DNA of 56,815 nt, taken from NCBI GenBank assembly GCA_009692865.1, contig SHYH01000003.1, forward strand, positions 1 to 56,815, read 5' to 3'. Origin of the DNA: Dehalococcoidia bacterium (lineage in GTDB: Bacteria; Chloroflexota; Dehalococcoidia; Lucifugimonadales; GCA-2717565). Each line of letters begins with the position of its first letter. Within the stretch, counting starts at the first letter, position 1. A model generated the notes under the pieces. The model saw only the letters and a list, made by a program, of their open reading frames with translations. It was not told where the DNA came from and did not search any database. The translations under genes were made by a program, and so were the position numbers. This document shows positions 45,445 through 54,002 of this stretch, piece by piece.

Positions 45445-46386
45445 CTAGTGGTCGCGAATGTGCTTGGGCAGAGCTCCCAGGGTGGCCTTCACGGCGTCGA
45501 GGTAGGTCAGCCTTCGCACGTAGTCCAGGCTCCCCCGAAGGGGTCGCGGCTGGAACCCAAAGTGGCGCTCCACGCTATCCAAGCCAGTCACGTCGTCTAT
45601 TGCCAGCATCGCTAGCTGCTGTCGGGTCACCGGGGAGCGAGGGAGAACGCCCATGATAGTAGCCAGAAGCCCCATGAATGGCAGCGGCACATGGACCTTC
45701 AGGCGTCGCGCCCCCAGTGTGGCGACAACCAGGTCCATCAACTCGTTATAGGTGAACTGGTGTGGCCCGCCAATCTCGATAGTCTGGTTCACCAACCTAT
45801 CCGAGGACAAGGCCTGCTCCACGCAGCGTGCCACGTCCTCCACCCAGATGGGCTGGAACTGGGCCTTGCCGGGGCCTGCAATAGGGACCAAGGGAAGGGC
45901 CTTGGCCATGCCCGCCAGCAGGTTGAAGAACCCGTCCCCCTCGCCAAAGAGAAAGGAGGGGCGCAAGACCGTGTAGGGAACGCCGCCTTGCACCACAGCC
46001 TGCTCGCCCTGCCATTTGGAATGGAGGTAGGGGTAACGCGGGCTGTCCTGGGCGCCGATGACGCTCAGGTGAACGAGCCGGCGGACGCCTGCCTCTCTGG
46101 CGGCGGCGACGACGTTGGCAGTGCCCTGGTGGTTGACGCTCTGGAAGGTGGCTCCGCTCTTTTCTCGAATGGTGGACACCAGGTGGACGACCGCATCCGT
46201 ACCTGCCACGGCCTGTCGGACGGCGGCGATGTCTCGCACGTCACCGTAGCAAGGCTCGGCGCCGTAGGGGGTAACCACCTCCGCGCGGCCTGAGTGGAGG
46301 AGGGCCCGCACGGGGTGGCCGGCCTGCCGGAGGACTTTCACCACGTGGCGGCCAAGAAATCCCGCAGCGCCGGTCACCAGAATCAT
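45445..46386 (-). CDS. NAD(P)-binding epimerase/dehydratase-like protein (NDUFA9-like)
   Basis: This is a 313-residue extended short-chain dehydrogenase. The nucleotide-binding motif is ILVTGAAGFLGRHVVKVLRQAG; DVRDIAAVRQAV and HLVSTIREKSGATF follow. The active-site region YPYLHSKWQGEQAV has Tyr-x-x-x-Lys as YLHSK. The C-terminal half resembles the atypical SDR group of complex I subunit NDUFA9. ATG 46386 is chosen at the fold start. Quinone or lipid-related functions are suggested in the family, but nothing specific can be assigned. It is 19 bases upstream of folC on the same strand. Confidence 0.85.
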   Translation of the reverse strand: MILVTGAAGFLGRHVVKVLRQAGHPVRALLHSGRAEVVTPYGAEPCYGDVRDIAAVRQAVAGTDAVVHLVSTIREKSGATFQSVNHQGTANVVAAAREAGVRRLVHLSVIGAQDSPRYPYLHSKWQGEQAVVQGGVPYTVLRPSFLFGEGDGFFNLLAGMAKALPLVPIAGPGKAQFQPIWVEDVARCVEQALSSDRLVNQTIEIGGPHQFTYNELMDLVVATLGARRLKVHVPLPFMGLLATIMGVLPRSPVTRQQLAMLAIDDVTGLDSVERHFGFQPRPLRGSLDYVRRLTYLDAVKATLGALPKHIRDH

Positions 46387-46487
46387 GGCCCGTTTCCCCC
46401 TTTGCCCATCGCTGGAAGCGTAGCAAAGGGACAAGGGGGTGTCAACGGAAGGGGGGAGCGGCCGGTGTTCGGTTTGGGTATCGGCCA

Positions 46488-46516
46488 TTGAACATACGCC
46501 TAGTGCCTTCTATAAT
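46488..46516 (+). promoter_or_regulatory. strong predicted lysA promoter
   Basis: TTGAAC, 17-base spacer, TATAAT, about 30 bases before the lysA GTG. It diverges from the epimerase gene. Confidence 0.75.
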
Positions 46517-46546
46517 GCCATTGCCATTCTGCTGCCAGGAGCCGCC

Positions 46547-47860
46547 GTGGATCCTTCCCTGAAACCCGTTCTTCCTGACACCGCTCACGTCAACGCCAAG
46601 GGCCACCTGGTGCTGGGCGGATGTGACGTGGCCGATCTCGCTAAGGAGTTCGGCACGCCCCTGTACGTGTTTGACGAGGCCACCCTGCGTAAGCGGTGCC
46701 GCGCCTTCCTCCAGGAGTTCCGCAGCCGGTACCCGGCCACCCAGGTGGTGTACGCCAGCAAGGCCTTCAGCAATGTGGCCCTGGCTCGCCTGCTCCAGGA
46801 GGAGGGCTTGGGCCTCGATGTGGTCTCGGGGGGCGAGCTGGCCCTGGCTCGCCGTGTGGAGTTTCCAGCGGAGCGTATCTACTTCCACGGCAACAACAAG
46901 AGCGTGGAGGAGCTGCGGATGGCGCTCGAGTATCGCATAGGCGCGGTGGTGGTGGATGGCCTGGGGGAGCTTGAGCTGCTGGAGCGCCTGGCCGCCGGGT
47001 GGGGGATGACCCAGGACGTCATGCTCCGCGTCTCCCCAGGTGTGGACCCCCACACCCATGCGCACACCACGACGGGCATTCTGGACAGCAAGTTCGGCAT
47101 CCCCATCCAGACCGGGCAGGCCGAGGAGGCGATGAAGGCGGCCTTGCGGTCGCCCCACCTGAATCTGGTGGGCCTACACTTCCACCTGGGATCGCCCATC
47201 TTTGAGCTGGAGCCCTATCGGGTGGCCATTAAGGTGGTCCTGGAGTTCGCCGCCTCCTTCACCCGCCAGGGCTTTCAAATGCGGGCCTTCAGCCCGGGAG
47301 GAGGCTTCGCCATCGCCTACCTGCGGGATACGCTGCCCCCCGAGATCGGCGAGTACGCCCACGTTATCACGGGCGCTCTCCGGGAGGGGTGCGAGCGCCA
47401 CGGCTTGCCTCTTCCCCAGCTTGTCGTGGAACCTGGGCGCGCCATTGTGGGGCCTGCTGGCGTGGCCCTTTACACCGTGGGAGCCATCAAGGAGGTTCCC
47501 GGCGTCAGGACCTACGTGGCCGTGGACGGCGGCATGGGGGACAACATCAGGCCTGCTCTCTACGGCGCCCAGTACGAGGCCCTCCTGGCGAACCACATGG
47601 ACGAGGCGGACGAGCAGCGGGTCACCATTGCGGGAAAGTACTGTGAGTCGGGCGACGTCCTGGTGCGCGATGCCCTTCTCCCTCCGGTGCGGTCGGGCGA
47701 CCTCATCGCCATGCCCGCTGCTGGGGCCTATGCCCCTGCCATGTCCAACAACTACAACATGGCCCCGCGCCCTGCCATCGTCATGGTCAAGGACGGGAAG
47801 GCCCGCCTCATCCGCCGCCGTGAGACCTACGAGGACCTCATGGCGAGCGACGTTCTCTAA
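46547..47860 (+). CDS. lysA: diaminopimelate decarboxylase
   Basis: LysA is the PLP enzyme that makes L-lysine from meso-diaminopimelate. The 437-residue product has the PLP lysine in VVYASKAFSNVAL, HGNNKSVEEL, GLHFHLGSPI, the glycine-rich FSPGGGFAIAY, EPGRAIVGPAG and the substrate-site KYCESGDVL Cys. The start is GTG 46547, 5 bases after AGGAG; the tracked start at 46439 lies ahead of the promoter. It completes the lysine branch begun by lysC. Confidence 0.95.
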   Translation: MDPSLKPVLPDTAHVNAKGHLVLGGCDVADLAKEFGTPLYVFDEATLRKRCRAFLQEFRSRYPATQVVYASKAFSNVALARLLQEEGLGLDVVSGGELALARRVEFPAERIYFHGNNKSVEELRMALEYRIGAVVVDGLGELELLERLAAGWGMTQDVMLRVSPGVDPHTHAHTTTGILDSKFGIPIQTGQAEEAMKAALRSPHLNLVGLHFHLGSPIFELEPYRVAIKVVLEFAASFTRQGFQMRAFSPGGGFAIAYLRDTLPPEIGEYAHVITGALREGCERHGLPLPQLVVEPGRAIVGPAGVALYTVGAIKEVPGVRTYVAVDGGMGDNIRPALYGAQYEALLANHMDEADEQRVTIAGKYCESGDVLVRDALLPPVRSGDLIAMPAAGAYAPAMSNNYNMAPRPAIVMVKDGKARLIRRRETYEDLMASDVL

Positions 47861-47884
47861 TCCTCCGCGTGGGTTGCGTGTCTT

Positions 47885-48898
47885 ATGGGACCCGTCATAG
47901 GGCATGAGGGCGTGTTGCGCCTCCTGAAACAAAGCCTTCAGAAGGGGCGGCTGGCCCACAGCTACCTCCTGGTGGGGCCGCCTCACGTTGGGAAGATGAC
48001 GGTGGCCCTGTACCTGGCCCAGGCCGTCAACTGCACAGGCTCTTCGCAGCCGTGCCGGGCGTGCTCCCAGTGCGTAAGGATAGCTTCAGGCAGGCACGCC
48101 GACGTCCAGGTCCTGGGCCTGAGAGAGGGCGGGGCCACCAAGGAGATCAGCATTGACCAGGTGCGGGAGATCCAGCGGGCGGCCTCCCTCAAGCCCTTCG
48201 AGGGGAGCTGCCGCGTCTTCATCGTGGAGGGGGCCGAGCGCCTGAGCGCCCATGCCACCAACGCCCTGCTGAAGACCCTGGAGGAGCCGCCGCCTCAGGT
48301 GTTGCTGCTCCTCCTCGCCACCGACGAGGAGGCCCTGTTGCCCACCCTGCGCTCTCGCTGCCAACGGTTGGAGCTGTACTCGCTGGGGGTCCAGGAGGTG
48401 GCTCGCGCCCTTGAAGAGAGGGGTGTGGCCCCCAAGATGGCCCAGCATCTGGCCCTTCACTCTCAGGGGTGTCCCGGCATCGCCTTGCGAGCCCTGGAGG
48501 AGCCGGAATGGCTGGAGGCCCAGGAGGTGGAGGCGGAGCAGGTGGCCCAACTGCTGACGGCCTCTCTCCACCAGAGGTTTGCCCTGGCGGCGGAGCTTGC
48601 CCAGCGGTTTCAGGCCAACCGAGAGGATGTGCAGGCTGTTTTGGGGCTGTGGCTGGAGTGGTGGCGGGACCTGCTTCTGGTCAAGGAGGGGGCGACGGCT
48701 TACCTGGTGCATCCTGAGCTTCGCCCGACGTTGGAGGGCCTGGCCCCTGAGGTGGACGCCCTGGCGGTCGCCCGGAGCCTTCGCCTGATCCAGGAGACCC
48801 TGGATGTGTTGGACCAGAACGCCAACGCCAGGATGGCCCTGGAGCACCTGCTCCTTGGATTCCCGTTCCTGGAGCGTCAGGAGACTGCTGCAACCTGA
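47885..48898 (+). CDS. holB: DNA polymerase III subunit delta'
   Basis: This clamp-loader subunit is of the AAA+ family, 337 residues. HSYLLVGPPHVGKMTVALYLA is the P-loop, with Met where Thr is usual. CRACSQCVRI is the zinc-binding region (the first Cys lies upstream in VNCTG). SIDQVREIQRAASLKPFEG and HATNALLKTLEEPPPQVL complete the family pattern. The gene is adjacent to a RicT/PSP1-like ORF, the same neighbour as in Firmicutes. The start is ATG 47885, 24 bases after lysA. Confidence 0.93.
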   Translation: MGPVIGHEGVLRLLKQSLQKGRLAHSYLLVGPPHVGKMTVALYLAQAVNCTGSSQPCRACSQCVRIASGRHADVQVLGLREGGATKEISIDQVREIQRAASLKPFEGSCRVFIVEGAERLSAHATNALLKTLEEPPPQVLLLLLATDEEALLPTLRSRCQRLELYSLGVQEVARALEERGVAPKMAQHLALHSQGCPGIALRALEEPEWLEAQEVEAEQVAQLLTASLHQRFALAAELAQRFQANREDVQAVLGLWLEWWRDLLLVKEGATAYLVHPELRPTLEGLAPEVDALAVARSLRLIQETLDVLDQNANARMALEHLLLGFPFLERQETAAT

Positions 48899-48899
48899 T

Positions 48900-49046
48900 A
48901 GCAGGCTGCGGGAAAAGGGGAGTACAGAGGGGCGGAGCCCCTTTGGCGGGGGTCTGGGGGGAACCCCCAGATATCATTCCCACCCCCTTCCTGGCCAGGA
49001 AGGAGGACAAGGGGGATGGTCGCAAGGGTTTTTCAGCATCCTGATA
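48900..49046 (-). repeat. MITE-like repeat family A, copy 4 (inverted)
   Basis: Runs from TAGCAGGCTGCGGGAAA to TTTCAGCATCCTGATA with the CCTTCCTGGCCAGGAAGG core. Its orientation is opposite to the other three copies. The flanking TA on both sides suggests a TA target duplication. Confidence 0.85.
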
Positions 49047-49074
49047 GAGATGGCATGAGAAGTGAGAGGAAGAG

Positions 49075-49323
49075 ATGCCTCGACAGCTAGCGGGGGTGCG
49101 GTTCCAGCGTGGGGAAAGGGTCTACTACTGCGACCCTGGGGACCTGGACCTGAAGGTGAACGACCGTTTGGTGGTGGAGGCGGACTGGGGCCCTACCGTG
49201 GGCTGGGTGGTTATCACGCCTCAACAGATGATCCACGCCGAGGGGGTGGAGGATCTCCTGCGCATTTTGCGAAGGGCCACGTCTGAGGACATGGCGGCCC
49301 AAAGGGCCAGGCCGGGCGGGTAG
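49075..49323 (+). CDS. short PSP1/RicT-like protein (truncated)
   Basis: This 82-residue product matches the N-terminal part of the PSP1 domain of RicT/YaaT (VRFQRGERVYYCDPGDLDLKVNDRLVVEADWGP, then VEDLLRILRRATSEDM). It ends where RicT would continue for well over 100 residues. The neighbour holB and this position match the usual holB-ricT pairing. Only the first subdomain is present, so it is either a decayed ricT or a short variant; the Cys-rich C-terminal part is missing. A repeat A copy lies just upstream. Confidence 0.65.
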   Translation: MPRQLAGVRFQRGERVYYCDPGDLDLKVNDRLVVEADWGPTVGWVVITPQQMIHAEGVEDLLRILRRATSEDMAAQRARPGG

Positions 49324-49369
49324 GCTCTAGCGTTTGAGGGATGCTCAGCCTGTGCACCGTCCCCCGGCT

Positions 49370-49879
49370 TCACCGCCCCAGACGGCGAAGGCCGTGGAGG
49401 ATCTTTTCGGTGGGCGAGAGGCTGGACAGGTCAGGGGAGGGGCGCAGGGGCGCGCCAGGGGGAATGCGCTCGGCGGCTACCTTGGCCTCCAGTTGCTGGC
49501 GGATCCATGTCACCACCCGCTGGGCCGACGCCAGGGAGCCCTCCAGGGCCTCCACGTTGTCCCCCTGGACCAGGTCGGGGGGCACGTCGGGAGCGGCGGT
49601 GAGCAGGGCGGTTCGATACTGGCCCAGGGTGCGGCGCAGCTCCTCTTCCAGCCGCTCAGCACGCTGGGCCTGCTCCTGGCCTTGACGCTCCGCTGCGCCT
49701 AGAGCGACTGCCAACTGGGCGACCCGGACCTCCCGCTCTGACCAGACCTCCTACAGGTAGGTGATCTGGAGCTCCGGGGACGTAGAGGGCTCTTGGGAAG
49801 GGATGTCCTCTCCTTTCGGAGAAGCTAGCCCATTCTCACGGGCCTCGCTAGCGCCAGCCTGGGCTACGCTGTCAGCCAT
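49370..49879 (-). pseudogene. coiled-coil hypothetical protein interrupted by an amber codon
   Basis: ATG 49879 follows GGAGGAGGAG and opens a frame (MADSVAQAGASEARENG...) that reads 42 codons to a TAG at 49753-49751. It continues in the same frame as EVWSEREVRVAQLAVALG and the tracked 114-residue ORF, which has a helical Glu/Arg/Gln-rich coiled coil and the end LSPTEKILHGLRRLG. The continuity shows one gene of about 168 residues broken by TAG. I do not recognise a named family. Translation could restart at TTG 49714. Confidence 0.7.
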
Positions 49880-49998
49880 AACTCCTCCTCCAATGGACTG
49901 TGGCAACGGGACTGTGGCCTTAGGCTAGCCGTTCCCCTTCGGTTCGAGCAAGGGACAGCTAGCACCCGCGGCAGTCGCCAGGAACCTGGTGTGCTACA

Positions 49999-50979
49999 AT
50001 GCCAGGGCTGGATACTCAGACCGCTTCCGCCACTACCCTGCTGCCGAGGGTTTCCCCTTGCTCGCTAAGGTCAAGACCGCCGCCCTTCACCGGGTCAGTG
50101 CGGGTGAACCTCAAACACTACCCGTCAGGCGCCAACGTGGGCACGCAGACCACGTCCACAGGCTTCTTTACCTTCGTCAACCGCACTGTGGGGAGGTACA
50201 TAGTGGAGATTGTCCCGCCGCTGGGTGCAACTCCGCTGGGCCCGCTGTTCTTCGACAACGTGTTCGTCACCTGCGACATGGAGACGCCGATGCGGTTCCA
50301 GCTCAACCGGCCACCGACGGCGGATGCCGGGCCGGACCAGGCGGCCGATGAATTTGCGACGGTCAACTTGAGCGGCACAGGGTCTTCTGACCCGGATCAC
50401 GACCCACTCGCCTTCGCATAGGTCCAGACCGGCGGTCCGGGCGTACTCCTCATCGGCGCCAACACGGCGACACCTTCGTTTACCGCACCCCAAGTGCCCG
50501 CCGAGCTCGTGTCCCTCACCGTTGCCTTCCAACTCACCGTTGACGATGGCTTCGACGGCACATCCACTAACTCCGTCATGATCACCCTGCGCGACGTGCT
50601 GCCGGCCCAGTTCCAGGGTGCGCGAACCATTGGCTACTGGAAGAACCACGAGAGCCAGATCGCGGCGATACTCACGCAGGGCTCGATCAACTTGGGCGAC
50701 ACCACCGTAACGACGGTTGCCCAAGCGGTGAGCGTCCTCTCCAACGCCAGCGCCAAGGACGCCCGCAACTCCCTGCGGGCCCAAATGCTCGGCACGATCC
50801 TCGACTTGCGCAACGGAGCCAACCCATTTGCCACCGGGCCGGACATCCGACCGGCGGTCTTCGCAGGCATAGCCTTTCTCGCCAGCCACCCGCCTCCGGT
50901 TATCGGGCAATCCCCAGACCGGGTAGCCGCCCTGGCGCTGAAGGACCTGTTCGACGCGTTCAACAACAGCGGGGAGTGA
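49999..50979 (+). pseudogene. Ig/PKD-like surface protein interrupted by TAG
   Basis: Two tracked ORFs (49999-50421 and 50494-50979) are in the same frame, separated only by TAG at 50419-50421. The protein has an N-terminal beta-domain (SVRVNLKHYPSGANVG), a PKD/Ig-like domain starting NRPPTADAGPDQ, and a tail with GARTIGYWKNHES, a motif typical of bacterial surface proteins. At the TAG, relatives have Trp (AFAW-QTGGPG pattern), so TGG to TAG explains it. The 5' end lacks a signal peptide, and the ATG overlaps a TACAAT -10-like box (49995-50000), so the front is probably lost too. Confidence 0.75.
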
Positions 50980-51033
50980 GAGATGGGTAGGTGATCACCT
51001 AGAACCAGGCGCCAGCGGCCTCCACGATAATTG

Positions 51034-51071
51034 ATCAGGAAGGGCCTCCTCACGGGGAGGCCCTTCCTGAT
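51034..51071 (+). terminator. perfect 16-bp inverted repeat, probable terminator
   Basis: ATCAGGAAGGGCCTCC, a 6-base loop, then its exact complement. It follows the broken surface-protein gene. There is no T-run. The rest of the 50980-51323 gap is otherwise blank apart from a TATACT box at 51181. Confidence 0.6.
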
Positions 51072-51180
51072 GCTCTATGCCGATAATTCCGTGCTGTCCA
51101 TCCCTGACAATTCTAGGGGGAGTGAGTTCCCAGAGCCTGCACTGAGCCCGTCGAGCCTTCCGCTAGCCGCGATTTTCGGA

Positions 51181-51186
51181 TATACT
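51181..51186 (+). promoter_or_regulatory. -10 box upstream of the bL25 gene
   Basis: TATACT, 138 bases upstream of the bL25 start, with a weak -35. It implies a fairly long leader. Confidence 0.35.
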
Positions 51187-51323
51187 GCCCAAGGCAGTCA
51201 GTTCGCAACGGGGCCTGAATGACAACACGAGGCGTTTCACAAAGCGCCCACGCGAACCTGAGCTAGGCACTGATAGAAATCTTGGGGCGTCGTCATGAAC
51301 GGCGATGTCCTTGTGGAGGAGTC

Positions 51324-51983
51324 ATGGCTGAACAGATTACCCTTAGGCTGGAGCCCAGGACCGTCCTGGGCAAGCAGGTCAAAGCCTTGCGACGGGCAGG
51401 CATCACCCCTGTCCACCTGTATGGGCGGGGAATCGCCTCGCGCTCCCTTCAGGCGCCTAGTAGCGAGCTGCTGAAGGTCCTGGCGCGGGCAGGACGCAAC
51501 ACCCCCATCACCGTCACCATAGCGGGGAGCCACACCTCGAACCTGGCCATGGTGCGAAACGTCCAGCGGGAGCCCGTCAACAGGACGCCGCTGCACGTAG
51601 ACCTCTTACGGGTGGACCTTGAGCAGCTCATCACGGTGGAAGTGCGCCTTGTGCTAAAGGGCGATTCGGCCGGCGCCCGGCTGGCGGGGGGCACGGTCGC
51701 GCAGCGTATGTACTATCTGGAGGTGGTGGCCCGGCCCCTGGACCTGCCTCACCAACTAGAGGTGAACCTGGCAGGCCTGGCAGAGGCAAACTCCGTCTTG
51801 CGGGCTGGAGACGTGCCCCTGCCTCCCAACGTCTCCCTGGTGACCAATCCAGAGGCCATCGTTGCCGCTATTGAGGTGGCTCGCGAGGAGGTGGTGGCTG
51901 AAGCGGCTGTGGCTGAGGCGGGTGCTGCTGAGCCCGAAGTGATACGACCTGCTCGGTCTGAGGAGGCAGAAGAGGAGAAGTAG
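51324..51983 (+). CDS. rplY: large ribosomal subunit protein bL25 (CTC/TL5 form)
   Basis: bL25 binds 5S rRNA. This 219-residue product is the long CTC/TL5 form: an N-terminal L25 domain (ITLRLEPRTVLGKQVKALRRAGITPVHLYG region, RNVQREPVNRTPLHVDLLRV) and a beta-rich C-terminal domain (LAGGTVAQRMYYLEVVARPLDLP). A Glu/Ala-rich acidic tail follows. ATG 51324 follows GGAGGAG; the tracked start upstream is not conserved. Confidence 0.94.
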   Translation: MAEQITLRLEPRTVLGKQVKALRRAGITPVHLYGRGIASRSLQAPSSELLKVLARAGRNTPITVTIAGSHTSNLAMVRNVQREPVNRTPLHVDLLRVDLEQLITVEVRLVLKGDSAGARLAGGTVAQRMYYLEVVARPLDLPHQLEVNLAGLAEANSVLRAGDVPLPPNVSLVTNPEAIVAAIEVAREEVVAEAAVAEAGAAEPEVIRPARSEEAEEEK

Positions 51984-52111
51984 CAGCTTGCCTCGCGGCC
52001 AAGGCGCCGCCGGCGCTTTTACCTTGACATCAGGTTTGTAGGGCCGTACCATAAGCACAAGGGGCGGCGCAGGCAGAGGGTTTGAGGCCCGTAATCGAGA
52101 AGGGGGGATCC

Positions 52112-53389
52112 ATGGTGCAGCGACGACGGAAGCTAGGGAGAGGCGTCGCAGTCATCGGCGGCGGCATGTCCAGGTTCGGGACCTTTCCCGAAAAACTGGG
52201 CCGCGACCTGATGGTAGAAGCCTACACGGAGGCCCTCCAAACGGTAGGCAAGGGGATGGACCCCAAGGATATCGAGGCCCTCTACATCGGCAACTTCACC
52301 TCAGACTCCTTTGAAGACCAGGGCCACCTGGGACACATCATCGCCGACACCTTGGGCCTGGCCCCCCGCCCTGCGACCCGTGTCGAGGGGGCGTGCGCCA
52401 GCAGCGGCGTGGCCTTCCGCGAGGGGATCATGGCCATCGCCTCGGGCATGTACGACATCGTCCTCGTGGGTGGACTGGAGAAGATGAGCCTGCTCGGGAC
52501 CGAGCACGTGCAGGACGCCCTGGGCCTGGCCGCCGACGTGCCCATGGAGCGGGACGACGCCGGTTATACCTTTCCGGGGCTCTACGCCACCATGGCCTCG
52601 GCCTACATGGCCCGCTACGGCTCCACCCGTGAGCACCTGATGCACGTGACCGTCAAGAACCACCAGAACGGCAGCCTCAACCCCAAGGCCCAGTTCAATG
52701 TCACGCTGCGGGAGACCATGGAGCAGCGCAAGAAGCGAAACGCCCAGAGGGGCGAGCCCGTGCCGAACTGGAGGGATGAGTTTGATTTCTTGATGGACCC
52801 AGGCCCCAACCCCCTGGTGGCCTGGCCCCTTTACCTCTTCGACTGCTCACCTGTAAGCGACGGCGCCTCCTGTATCATCCTCGCGTCTGAGGAGATCGCC
52901 CGTAACTTCACCGACGACGTTGTGACGGTGGCCGCCACCGCCCAGGCCAGCGCGGGCCCCTTTAGCACATGGGGCGGCGACATCACCTCCATCCCATCGG
53001 CCAGGGTCGCCGCTCGCCAGGCCTACGAGATGGCTGGGGTCACTCCCAAGGACATCAACCTGGCGGAGGTGCACGACTGCTTCACCGCAGCCGAGATCAT
53101 TGCCATTGAGGATCTGGGCTTCTTCGAGCCCGGCAAGGGGGCCTTCGCCGCTGCCGAGGGGCAGACCACACGAGATAGCGACCGGCCTGTCAACATCTCC
53201 GGCGGACTCAAGGCCAAGGGCCATCCCGTGGGGGCCACGGGGACTGCTCAGGTGCTGGAGGTGTGGAACCAGCTGCGCGGCAAAGCGGGCCCACGTCAGC
53301 TCACCGGCAGGGACCTGCGGCTGGGCCTGACCCACAACGTGGGAGGTACGGGTGGGACTACCGTCATCCACATCCTGGAGCGGAAGTAG
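52112..53389 (+). CDS. thiolase family protein (SCP2-like)
   Basis: Thiolases condense or cleave acyl-CoA through an active-site Cys. The 425-residue product has Cys95 in VEGACASSGVAF, HDCFTAAE and GGLKAKGHPVGATGTAQ with catalytic His residues, and a Cys region near the C-terminus replaced by THNVGGTGGTTVIH. It is closest in pattern to SCP-x/acetyl-CoA acetyltransferase-like proteins that pair with a DUF35 protein, which is the next gene (2-base gap). In archaea such pairs work in mevalonate synthesis, but here the product is unknown. ATG 52112 follows GGGGGG. Confidence 0.9.
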   Translation: MVQRRRKLGRGVAVIGGGMSRFGTFPEKLGRDLMVEAYTEALQTVGKGMDPKDIEALYIGNFTSDSFEDQGHLGHIIADTLGLAPRPATRVEGACASSGVAFREGIMAIASGMYDIVLVGGLEKMSLLGTEHVQDALGLAADVPMERDDAGYTFPGLYATMASAYMARYGSTREHLMHVTVKNHQNGSLNPKAQFNVTLRETMEQRKKRNAQRGEPVPNWRDEFDFLMDPGPNPLVAWPLYLFDCSPVSDGASCIILASEEIARNFTDDVVTVAATAQASAGPFSTWGGDITSIPSARVAARQAYEMAGVTPKDINLAEVHDCFTAAEIIAIEDLGFFEPGKGAFAAAEGQTTRDSDRPVNISGGLKAKGHPVGATGTAQVLEVWNQLRGKAGPRQLTGRDLRLGLTHNVGGTGGTTVIHILERK

Positions 53390-53391
53390 CC

Positions 53392-53841
53392 ATGCCGGGA
53401 GCCGATGAATTCAACATCGCCGCCTACCACAAGGCCCTGAAGGAGCGGAAGATCGCGGCCTCAAGCTGCACTCGGTGCAACGCCGTCTTCCTGCCGCCTC
53501 GGGTCATCTGCTCTCATTGCCACGCCCAAGCCATGACCTGGATGCAGCTTGAGGGCGAGGGCAAGGTTCTCGGATTCACCTCCATCGCCATCACTCCTAC
53601 GTCCATGACCTACCGGGGCTACGGGCGGACCAATCCCTCCGTGACGGCGCTGGTGGAGTTGAAGGAAGGGCCCTGCATCAGTGCCCGTCTGGAGGGGGTT
53701 GACTCCAGGGATCTTGAGAAGAGCGTGAAGGTGGGGATGTCGGTCCAGGCGGACTTTCTCTCAGAGGACACGGCGCGGATGGGGCTGCGCGGACGGGCCT
53801 CCGGGAGGCAGGTGACGCTGGTCTTTCGCCCCAAGAAGTAA
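53392..53841 (+). CDS. DUF35 zinc-ribbon/OB-fold acyl-CoA-associated protein
   Basis: This 149-residue protein is of the DUF35 family: a zinc ribbon (CTRCNAVFLPPRVICSHCHA) followed by an OB-fold (GEGKVLGFTSIAITPTSMTYRGYG...). These proteins bridge thiolases and HMG-CoA-type synthases by binding CoA. The ATG overlaps nothing but starts 2 bases after the thiolase stop, so the two form an operon. A strong hairpin terminator follows at 53888. Confidence 0.92.
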   Translation: MPGADEFNIAAYHKALKERKIAASSCTRCNAVFLPPRVICSHCHAQAMTWMQLEGEGKVLGFTSIAITPTSMTYRGYGRTNPSVTALVELKEGPCISARLEGVDSRDLEKSVKVGMSVQADFLSEDTARMGLRGRASGRQVTLVFRPKK

Positions 53842-53887
53842 GGGGGCCCACGGTGCCCACATCGTTGTATCCACCGGTACAGATGCC

Positions 53888-53917
53888 AAAGGGGGAGCCA
53901 AGTCCGGCTCCCCCTTT
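53888..53917 (+). terminator. bidirectional terminator after the thiolase operon
   Basis: AAAGGGGGAGCC-AAGTCC-GGCTCCCCCTTT: a 12-bp perfect stem with A and T runs at the ends. Confidence 0.75.
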
Positions 53918-54002
53918 ACAGTGGTGAGAGTGAAGGCGACCATGAGCAAAGGGGGGGCATCGTCCCTCATGGAGTGGGTGAAGAACAGGGGTAGGAGAAG
54001 GC

